Below, one piece after another: positions 36,987 through 43,478 of a stretch of 64,000 bases of DNA. Each line of letters starts with the position of its first letter. The first letter of the stretch is position 1. Location: positions 62,001 through 126,000 of the forward strand of contig JARGOD010000001.1 of NCBI GenBank assembly GCA_029210205.1. The letters run 5' to 3'. This DNA comes from Verrucomicrobiales bacterium. GTDB lineage: Bacteria; Verrucomicrobiota; Verrucomicrobiia; Verrucomicrobiales; DEV007. Under the pieces are notes generated by a model. That model ran no database searches, was not told where the DNA came from, and saw only the letters and a program-made list of their open reading frames with translations. Made by a program: the position numbers and the translations under genes.

Positions 36987-37742
36987 TCAATTCTCACGCA
37001 AGCTGGCCAACGCCACCTTCAACTGAAACGCCGTCAAATCAGGGAAGTGCTGTCGGAGTTTCGCTGCGATCCCCGTGATCTGCGGACAGGCAAAACTTGT
37101 TCCCGTGAACTGCTGCCATCCACCAGCCGGGGTAGGAGCGTCGACGTAGACTCCACTGGCTTCCACCTCAGTGACCCGATCAGAGAAGAAGCGGAAATTC
37201 AGTGGATCTTCGAAGTAATCCATGTCCACACCCACGACCGAAGCAAGTCCTGCGGGATAGCCGACTTTATTCCGTTTGTTGTCCTTGGCGGCAACCCAGA
37301 GCATTCCCTGGTAGTAGGCTTTGTCGGCGAGACGGGCTAACTGCTCGTAACTGGACTCAGTCCCGAGGCTGAGATTCAAAATGTCCCACTGCTGCTCAAC
37401 CGCGAATTCCAAAGCGGCGAGCAGCTTTTGTGATGTTGCGCTATGACTTGCCCCAATGACACGAACACTGTGCAGTTCCGCTTCGGGGGCGTGTTGGTGA
37501 ATAATGTAGGCACACGCTGTCCCGTGATCGATAACATCCTCCCCTTTCGCCAGTGAAACGATTTCCGGTTTACCGCGCCTGTACTCGACGACTTCGTAGT
37601 TACCCACCACCGCTCCATTCAACTCTGGCAAGTCAGATGCCACGCCGGAATCAAGAATCCCCACTTTGACGCCTTTTCCAGTCCCGCTGGCAAGACATTC
37701 ACGGAGGCGCTCCTGATCAACCACCCGGTCAAATGTCTTCAT
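36987..37742 (-). CDS. Cytosolic mini-subtilase (S8 family peptidase)
   Basis: 251 residues, without signal peptide, propeptide or C-terminal domain, much smaller than most subtilases. Catalytic triad: Asp31 (ILDSGV), His73 (DHGTACAY), Ser216 (GTSFACPQ). The oxyanion-hole region, AAGN in most relatives, reads AAKDN here, so the usual Asn is shifted or replaced. The start at 37742 follows a GAGGAAGAGGAAG ribosome-binding stretch and overlaps the GAF gene by 14 nt; a start at 37766 is also open. Tight coupling with GAF suggests signal-controlled proteolysis, or leader-peptide cleavage for the RiPP locus at 40-45 kb. Both are inference. Confidence 0.85.
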   Translation of the reverse strand: MKTFDRVVDQERLRECLASGTGKGVKVGILDSGVASDLPELNGAVVGNYEVVEYRRGKPEIVSLAKGEDVIDHGTACAYIIHQHAPEAELHSVRVIGASHSATSQKLLAALEFAVEQQWDILNLSLGTESSYEQLARLADKAYYQGMLWVAAKDNKRNKVGYPAGLASVVGVDMDYFEDPLNFRFFSDRVTEVEASGVYVDAPTPAGGWQQFTGTSFACPQITGIAAKLRQHFPDLTAFQLKVALASLREN

Positions 37743-38463
37743 GTCTATCTTCCTCTTCCTCTGCAAACTCGCCTAGCAAATCAGCCATCCTCGAAAGCAT
37801 TTCACGTTCCTTTTCGGGTAATGAGAGGGACTTTTCTGCGATCAAAGCCGGGATACGAAATTTGTGAGCGACCTCGCTGGCACGCGCGAGCCCCCCCATT
37901 TCCTCGAGTCCGAATTCACTCACATGCTCGGCAATTTCCAGCTCAGCTACCGAGGTGCTGAACTCGATCTTGCGATAGAGTTTCATCGCCGTTGCATAGA
38001 TTTCACCGAAGCCTTGCGCCGCTTTCAAGTCCTGAATTGAAAACGGTGTCTCCGAGGCTTCCCCGCAGCGATTCACGAATGTTGCGACCCCGTAGACGCG
38101 ATCGTCATCAATGATCGGAACGGCGAGGAGAAACTGCGTCTCAATTTGCGCGACTTCGTCCACCTTAGAGACACCCGGACTTTCCGGATGAACCTTTGCC
38201 ATGGCCTGACGTGAACTGAATACATAACCACTCACCGAACGGGAAACCGAAACCGTGATGTCAGACCCCTCAAGCGCGGGGTTCATAGACACGAGAAACC
38301 GGAGCTCGGTCTGATCATCTGAAGGAATCAAAATTGACCCTTCCGAGGCCGAAATCGCCTCACAAGTATCTTTCACCAGTTGACGCAACATTTCAGCCGC
38401 ATCGAGAAGAATCCCGTCGCCATGCTTATGGATGCGCTTCAACGCCGTCGCGAAATCGGACAT
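37729..38463 (-). CDS. GAF domain protein
   Basis: 244 residues from the ATG at 38463 (an ATG at 38547 would add 28 residues of unlikely sequence). After an N-terminal helix, a GAF domain spans about residues 15-160: SASEGSILIPSD, VSRSVSGYVFSSRQ, FLLAVPIIDDDRVYGVATFVNR, LKAAQGFGEIYATAM. The C-terminal ~75 residues are helical and highly acidic at the end. GAF domains bind small ligands such as cyclic nucleotides or haem. It has no HATPase, GGDEF or DNA-binding output; its only coupled partner is the mini-subtilase downstream. Confidence 0.8.
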   Translation of the reverse strand: MSDFATALKRIHKHGDGILLDAAEMLRQLVKDTCEAISASEGSILIPSDDQTELRFLVSMNPALEGSDITVSVSRSVSGYVFSSRQAMAKVHPESPGVSKVDEVAQIETQFLLAVPIIDDDRVYGVATFVNRCGEASETPFSIQDLKAAQGFGEIYATAMKLYRKIEFSTSVAELEIAEHVSEFGLEEMGGLARASEVAHKFRIPALIAEKSLSLPEKEREMLSRMADLLGEFAEEEEDRHEDI

Positions 38464-38571
38464 GAGAGGAATAGAACACAAGCGACAGAAAAGAGCACGT
38501 CGATTCGTCTTCTTTTCTTGAACCTCTGGATAACTACCCATTAGCATAGAAATCGATTCATCCCGTATTTA

Positions 38572-40005
38572 ATGATCACTTGTAGAAACGCAGCTCTTTT
38601 CATTTTCTCCACGTTCTGTCTCATCTTCCCATCGGCAGCGAGGAGTAACGAAGTCGCTGAGTTAAATGACTTGCTCAATAACTACGCTGAAAAACAGAAA
38701 GAGATTTCTCTGCCTTTCGTTGAATCACGAAACGCTCTTCGCGCAAAGTATGAGGCAATGCTCAAGCCGCTTCTCGCAAATGCAACCCGTCAGGGCAATC
38801 TGAGTCAGGCTCTCGTGGTAAAAAAGGAACTTGAAGGGCTAAGTTTGGGAAGACTGAGTGAACTCGCGGAGGATGTCCCGGAAGACCTTTCGCGCCTGCG
38901 CAACATCTACGATTCAGAACTCGAGAAAATCGACACGAAGGAAAAAGAGGAACTTGGCAAGCTGATCCCACTCCTAATAGAGTCGCTTGATAATTTGGAG
39001 ATCATGCTCACCAAAAATGCCCGCCTTAATGATGCTGTAGTAGTCAACTCCGTAAAGGTCAGGTTTCAAAAAGAGTCTACCAATTTCGTCGCCTCACAGA
39101 GCACATCTCCCAGTGAAACGATCAGTCGAAGCGAACTTGAACGGCGACGAGAAGAAGGAGGAAAGCTTCGCATCGAAGGAGCATTTTTACCGGGAATGCC
39201 GGCCATGATTCCGGAATTGGATAAGTTGCCTTCTGACTTTATCTCGGTCTTTGCTTTCCGCAGCAGTTGGGTCGCACTTCGGGCGAACGGCAAGTCGTTA
39301 GTAATTGGACTAAACCGTGACAAAACAGTCGTCGAATCAACTGACGACATGAATATTCGTCTCATCGGTAACGGCTACGACGCCTTTATCTACACGAAGG
39401 ATAAAATGCTCCACCGTCTCGTTAACTGGGAACTCAATCACCTCAATGCAACCATAAGCAACCCCATCGCCTTAGCGGGAGGTCATGCTACCGGCCTTCT
39501 GCTTAACTCAAGAGGTGATCCAGAGGCCCGCGGAGGAAGTACGCTTGCCGTTCCACCTGAGGACTTTCGGAGAAACATCAAGGCGCTCGCTTCTACAAAG
39601 CACACCTTTCTAACTCTGAGTGAGGACGGAGTCGCCCGCATCTGGAACATGCGGGAAGGACGCGAAATGAAATCCCCTGAGCTTGAAGCGAGAAAGATCG
39701 AACGTATCGAAGGGGGACAAAGCCACTATCTCATCGAAGACATCGAGGGTCATGTCATTGCCATCGACGTCTCGGGTTCATCAGCTGTCTCGGGATTTGT
39801 TCCAAACTTTGCTCATTCTCCCCACCAGATCAGAGCCGGAGGCAACATGAGTGCGGTTCAAATGCTGGACGGTACGTGGAAAGCCTGGGGCGAAGACAAT
39901 GCCTTGTCCGATACAGTCGACAGAGCCGGAAAGGCCAATGACCTCGACCTCTATTCAGGGGAATCTTCTGAGTATGTCATCTGGATAGAGAATCCAACAG
40001 ACTAG
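38572..40005 (+). CDS. Secreted coiled-coil plus RCC1/propeller-like protein
   Basis: 477 residues. Signal peptide (about 1-24, ending AARS). Residues about 25-160 form charged helical coiled-coil (NEVAELNDLLNNYAEKQKEI, LVVKKELEGLSLGRLSEL), a pattern seen at the N-terminus of Verrucomicrobia/Planctomycetes surface proteins. Residues about 195-475 look like a beta-propeller with RCC1-type blades (ALRANGKSLVIGL, DGVARIWNMREG, QMLDGTWKAWGEDN). Function unknown. It lies between the GAF-subtilase operon (divergent) and the DUF692 gene, with which it converges stop to stop with no spacer. Confidence 0.7.
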   Translation: MITCRNAALFIFSTFCLIFPSAARSNEVAELNDLLNNYAEKQKEISLPFVESRNALRAKYEAMLKPLLANATRQGNLSQALVVKKELEGLSLGRLSELAEDVPEDLSRLRNIYDSELEKIDTKEKEELGKLIPLLIESLDNLEIMLTKNARLNDAVVVNSVKVRFQKESTNFVASQSTSPSETISRSELERRREEGGKLRIEGAFLPGMPAMIPELDKLPSDFISVFAFRSSWVALRANGKSLVIGLNRDKTVVESTDDMNIRLIGNGYDAFIYTKDKMLHRLVNWELNHLNATISNPIALAGGHATGLLLNSRGDPEARGGSTLAVPPEDFRRNIKALASTKHTFLTLSEDGVARIWNMREGREMKSPELEARKIERIEGGQSHYLIEDIEGHVIAIDVSGSSAVSGFVPNFAHSPHQIRAGGNMSAVQMLDGTWKAWGEDNALSDTVDRAGKANDLDLYSGESSEYVIWIENPTD

Positions 40006-41211
40006 CTAAAAACCACCCGGCCCGAGCTGATTGGCCCATGCCGCCCATTCGCGCTGCTCATATTCTTTCGCGACCTGTTCGTCCTCTTTTTCAAAGTAGT
40101 CCCACGCTTCCTCGAACTCATGGACGAGGCGGCCGTCGCACTCAACGAGCTTTTGAAACCACTCAGGATCGGTGACTCCGTATTGCTTGACTGCTTCGGG
40201 GGCGTTGGCGAGAAATGCATCGCGAAAAGGCGGATTCGAGATGCGTCCCATGAGCGCCCTTTGAAAGCTTTTCATCCCCGCGAACTCGGGTGCATCAGGA
40301 TCCGGAGCAATATCCACGTCAGCAAAGGGAGCACTCTCGAGCGTTGGAGCCTCGGAAGGTCGATGGCTATAAAAGATCTCACGCGCCTTGCGAATATCAG
40401 TCATGACTGAATCAAATGGCTTGAGCTTGCTGTCCCGCTCAAGAATCACATTTCGGAGATTTGAGGAACGCTTCACTGCTTCGTTAAAGAGTGGCCAGAC
40501 TTCATCCATCACAGGAGCAGAGTGGCTGTCCTCCCATCGTCCGTCAGGTAACTGATGCCCACCGGCGAGATGCATCTGGGACACGCGATCCATCGGGAGT
40601 CGGTCAATAAACTCGATTGGGTCGTAGTTGTGATTCCTCGAATTGTTGAAGACATTCGTCACATCGAGCAACAGGGTGCAATCAGTCTCTTCGCAAATCC
40701 GACAGAGAAACTCAGCTTCACTCAATGAGCCTTTCGGAACGGGAAAGGAGTAGGTCACATTTTCGAGGGCAAACGGACGCCCAACCGCGCGGCGAGCGGC
40801 ATAGTAGTTTCGCTTAACCCACTGCACCGCAACTTCTTCAAACGGGATCGCAAGGAACATCGTGAGATCATTTCCATCGACGCGATGGTAGGCGAGATGC
40901 TCACTGAAAATGTTGAGACCATTCTCTTCCATGAAGCGCCTCGTGCTATTGAGGTAGACATCGTCGAGTTCACCGACCGTACCGATCGAAAGGCTGAGGC
41001 CATGAGCGACGCATGGAAAAGTCGCAAGTGCATCCTTAAGAAGGCGTTCGTTAGGGTCACTGAAGGTGCGGCGCTCACGAATGATATAGTCTTCCGTTGA
41101 AATTTCGAGGAGATCGATCTCGCTGCGGTGTTGCACTGCTTCGCGGTGAACATTGAAGCGATAAGCCAGGCCGACGCCGTAAGGCTGCTCGTGATGGTTC
41201 GGGTTGCTCAT
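40006..41211 (-). CDS. DUF692 (MNIO) peptide-modifying enzyme with C-terminal extension
   Basis: 401 residues. Residues 1-285 are a DUF692 TIM-barrel of the multinuclear non-haem iron oxidative (MNIO) family, with candidate metal ligands His70, Glu104/His105, Glu150/Asn151, Asp183/Asn186, His214, Asp228/His230 and Glu259. Family members oxidise Cys or Asp residues in RiPP precursors. Residues about 305-401 are an extra helical domain containing MGRISNPPFRDAFLANAPEA and YGVTDPEWFQKL, resembling LigA/nitrile-hydratase-like leader or partner modules, possibly replacing the separate partner protein MNIOs usually need. It is downstream of the precursor gene on the same strand. Confidence 0.85.
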   Translation of the reverse strand: MSNPNHHEQPYGVGLAYRFNVHREAVQHRSEIDLLEISTEDYIIRERRTFSDPNERLLKDALATFPCVAHGLSLSIGTVGELDDVYLNSTRRFMEENGLNIFSEHLAYHRVDGNDLTMFLAIPFEEVAVQWVKRNYYAARRAVGRPFALENVTYSFPVPKGSLSEAEFLCRICEETDCTLLLDVTNVFNNSRNHNYDPIEFIDRLPMDRVSQMHLAGGHQLPDGRWEDSHSAPVMDEVWPLFNEAVKRSSNLRNVILERDSKLKPFDSVMTDIRKAREIFYSHRPSEAPTLESAPFADVDIAPDPDAPEFAGMKSFQRALMGRISNPPFRDAFLANAPEAVKQYGVTDPEWFQKLVECDGRLVHEFEEAWDYFEKEDEQVAKEYEQREWAAWANQLGPGGF

Positions 41212-41235
41212 GTCAGGGGGAATCTACGTTGAGTG

Positions 41236-41266
41236 AACAGGGTTGGGTCACTGACTTAACCCTGTT
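41236..41266. repeat. 31-nt palindromic repeat, copy 2
   Basis: AACAGGGTT (41236-41244) and AACCCTGTT (41258-41266) are perfect inverted arms; inner GTCA/TGAC (41247-41255) lengthens the possible stem. It lies 25-55 nt upstream of the DUF692 start, between it and the precursor gene. The outer arms are shared with 2792-2822 and 58428-58458. Confidence 0.75.
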
Positions 41267-41326
41267 AGGTGTTCATCGTTTTCGCGAAAGTTCAGAAAAC
41301 GCTCACGGAAAAGATGACCTTCGGAT

Positions 41327-41358
41327 TCTCCGGGCAGCTTTATGAAGCTGCCCGGAGA
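41327..41358 (-). terminator. Strong hairpin after the RiPP precursor gene
   Basis: TCTCCGGGCAGCTT (41327-41340) is perfectly complementary to AAGCTGCCCGGAGA (41345-41358) with tetraloop TATG: a 14-bp GC-rich stem 17 nt past the precursor stop. There is no U-run on the minus strand, so it may act as an mRNA-stabilising or attenuating structure that keeps precursor output above that of the DUF692 gene, rather than as a full terminator. Confidence 0.7.
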
Positions 41359-41375
41359 TCGAAGATATCTACCAA

Positions 41376-41735
41376 TCAGTGGTGGCAGTGGTTGCGCCAG
41401 CAGTTGCGACGCCAGCAGTTGTTGAAGTAATTGCGACGCCAGCACCAGTTGTGTGCTTCAACGTCTCCTTCAGCTTCGCTTTCAGGACCTTCCTCGTAGC
41501 CACCTTCGTAGCCGCCCATAGGCGCACCACCAGTGTGGATCTGAATCACGACCTGACCGTTCGTGCCTGGAACAGGCATTCCCTGGCTTGGGCCGGGGCC
41601 GACTGGTCCTTCGGTGGGGCCAACGCCCGCATCACCGAGTTTTTCTTTGATCTGGTCCGCCGGGATGAGCGCGCTCTCGAGCTGCTCATCTGCGACTTCA
41701 TAGAACTTTCCGTCACTACTTCTAAGTATAGCCAT
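41376..41735 (-). CDS. Putative RiPP precursor peptide
   Basis: 119 residues. Leader: MAILRSSDGKFYEVADEQLE plus PADQIKEKL (1-33), then a Gly/Pro-rich linker (38-60), a QVVIQIH strand (61-67), a Gly/Tyr/Glu-rich stretch (69-93) and a tail (95-119) dense in Trp, Cys, Asn, Arg and His. The tail contains W97, W99, W108, W113, C98, C107, C112, C117 and repeats of the form W-R-R-N or W-R-N (99-102, 108-111, 113-115). An AAGGA ribosome-binding site precedes the ATG. It sits between the radical SAM maturase and the DUF692 gene, which supports precursor identity. No export signal is present. Confidence 0.8.
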   Translation of the reverse strand: MAILRSSDGKFYEVADEQLESALIPADQIKEKLGDAGVGPTEGPVGPGPSQGMPVPGTNGQVVIQIHTGGAPMGGYEGGYEEGPESEAEGDVEAHNWCWRRNYFNNCWRRNCWRNHCHH

Positions 41736-41824
41736 GTTATTTTTCTTTCCTTGGTTTTGGTTTTGTTATGTTGTGGTTGATGGCCCGCCTCGTGAAAATT
41801 CAGTTGGCGTGGACCAGCAAAGGG

Positions 41825-43111
41825 TTAGACGCCTTCCGGCTTCGGTAATTCAATAAGCGGTGATTCGGTCTCATTGATGCCGAGATCATTCTCAAGGTCT
41901 TCGAGCACGATCTTCATCGGCATCTGCACGGTGGAGACGCACTGGTGAGTTTCAGTCGAGTCGAAGGAGCCGTTCTCGTAGTATTTGTTCGAGGGAGATG
42001 CACCGCCGCAGTATTGGTAAAATTCACACTCCTGGGAGCACTTCTTATTTCCCGCTTCGATGTCGGCAAGAACGTGCTGAAAAGATTCGTTCACGGTCGC
42101 GTCATAAAGCGACCCGCCGATGAGACTTCCGAAGCTGAACGATCCATATTTTTCCGTCGGCTGACCGAGCAACTCGGGAGAGAACATCGAGAAGTTGCCA
42201 AAGCAATCGACATTGATCATGCCAAAAGGGTCAGCCTCCTGATTGTAGTAGTCGCCGTCGGGCTTCGAACACCAGCCGGGCTCCATGATGTTCCGCTCGG
42301 CGTTCTGAAACTCTCTCACATTGAGAGGAAATCCGTCGGCTTTGTTGCGGAGATAGAACTGCTTGAGAAACGAATAGATGCGATCCCGACCACCGGATTT
42401 ATCGAGCGAGGAGGTGGCATTGGCACCCTCGACTTCCTCTATGTTGAATCCGATTCCGGTAATGCCGTGCTCCCGGTAAAAGTCATACATTTCATCAGGA
42501 TGATCGACTGAGACATCAGAGATCACGGAGACAACTCCGAAGGGGACGTTGTTCTTCTTGAGGCACTCAAGACCGCGCATCGCCTTATCGAAGGTGCCCT
42601 CACCTTTTCGCGTCTTGCGGTGGTGGTCGTGGATGTGCTGAGGGCCGTCGATGCTGATACCGACTTCCACTTCGTGCTCGTTGAGGAACTCGCACCACTT
42701 GTCATTCACAAGGGTGCCGTTGGTTTGCACGGAGTGGATCACGAATTCTTTTGCCTTCGGGTAACGGTTGATGATTTCAAAGGCCTCCTCATACCACTTG
42801 ATTGGAACAGCAAGAGGCTCACCGGCATGCCAGAGGAGGCTGAAGGGATTCATGACAAGCCCGCTTTCCCAGACCTTGTCCATGACCTTTTCGAGCACTT
42901 TGAAATCCATACGGCGGGTGTCGGTCCGATTCGGCAAATAGCAGTAGTCGCAGTTGATGTTGCAGAACGGGCTCGGCTGAATCACGAGTAACCCCATCGA
43001 AAGGCGCTCGGAGTTTTGCGGCGTCAACTTCGGGATCGTTCCGGTCACGTGACCTTCGGAAACATTCCGTGAAGGAGTGACAGTTGGAGTGGCTTCAAGG
43101 GTGGTTGTCAT
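41825..43111 (-). CDS. Radical SAM/SPASM peptide maturase (GrrM-like, cyclophane-type)
   Basis: 428 residues. Radical SAM cluster ligands are C50, C54 and C57 (CNINCDYC). WHAGEPL, VQTNGTLVND and GISIDGP-IHDHHRKTRKGEGTFDKAMRG are the core features shared with the GrrM/OscB cyclophane-forming maturases. A C-terminal SPASM domain has cysteines in GWCSKPD, NVDCFGNF, KCSQECEFYQYCGG and HQC for two auxiliary Fe-S clusters. The first ~40 residues are a Thr/Pro-rich extension. It is expected to install radical cross-links on aromatic residues of the precursor, whose gene begins 89 nt downstream. It resembles sulfatase-maturing enzymes in fold, but context argues for a RiPP role. Confidence 0.88.
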   Translation of the reverse strand: MTTTLEATPTVTPSRNVSEGHVTGTIPKLTPQNSERLSMGLLVIQPSPFCNINCDYCYLPNRTDTRRMDFKVLEKVMDKVWESGLVMNPFSLLWHAGEPLAVPIKWYEEAFEIINRYPKAKEFVIHSVQTNGTLVNDKWCEFLNEHEVEVGISIDGPQHIHDHHRKTRKGEGTFDKAMRGLECLKKNNVPFGVVSVISDVSVDHPDEMYDFYREHGITGIGFNIEEVEGANATSSLDKSGGRDRIYSFLKQFYLRNKADGFPLNVREFQNAERNIMEPGWCSKPDGDYYNQEADPFGMINVDCFGNFSMFSPELLGQPTEKYGSFSFGSLIGGSLYDATVNESFQHVLADIEAGNKKCSQECEFYQYCGGASPSNKYYENGSFDSTETHQCVSTVQMPMKIVLEDLENDLGINETESPLIELPKPEGV

Positions 43112-43164
43112 GATGCAAGGGAGACGATTGGAGATTTCGAGATATGAAATTTTTCTGAAGGTTT

Positions 43165-43326
43165 TTACTTCCGCTCTTTTAAAGAAGCTTCGAAGGCGTG
43201 CGGCCGATGATGATTTTTCTTCGCACGCTTTTCACGGACGAGGTCGATGCGATACTGGAGCGGCTGCTTTGCGCGGGCTCCGACTCGCACTGAGCGGATT
43301 CGATCGTTGAGGCTTTTGGCTTTCAT
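43165..43326 (-). CDS. 53-residue basic small protein, possible cluster member
   Basis: ATG at 43326, stop at 43165, 53 nt upstream of the radical SAM gene on the same strand. The product is very basic (many Lys/Arg), opening MKAKSLNDRIRSVRVGARAK and ending in HHRPHAFEASLKERK. No Shine-Dalgarno sequence is evident, but that is also true of the radical SAM gene. I do not recognise the family. It could be an accessory or regulatory peptide of the RiPP operon, or a spurious frame. Confidence 0.45.
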   Translation of the reverse strand: MKAKSLNDRIRSVRVGARAKQPLQYRIDLVREKRAKKNHHRPHAFEASLKERK

Positions 43327-43478
43327 GGAGAGAAATGATCTGAAGTTATGAATTGGTTTTCAAGCCTTACCGGGAAAATGAACTGCCACGGTTTTGCTCT
43401 TGAATTTCGAGGTGAATCGAATCACGCTCCCCGGAGAGACGGCCCGGGTCGGCTCCTTATGCAAAAGGATCTCCACTC

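Noticed and set aside
40006-41211. Sugar isomerase/xylose isomerase-like TIM barrel instead of DUF692
   Set aside because: The metal-ligand pattern (HGLSLS, SEHLAYHR, ALENVTYS, LLLDVTNVFNN, HLAGGH) is specific to DUF692.
41376-41735. Plus-strand frame opposite the precursor peptide (long, hydrophobic)
   Set aside because: The minus frame has a good ribosome-binding site, a plausible leader/linker/core layout and operon context, while the plus frame has none.
41825-43111. Anaerobic sulfatase-maturing enzyme (anSME) for the nearby sulfatases
   Set aside because: anSMEs share the radical SAM/SPASM plan, but this gene abuts a peptide precursor and a DUF692 enzyme, its motifs fit GrrM-type maturases better, and the sulfatase genes are 13 kb or more away.
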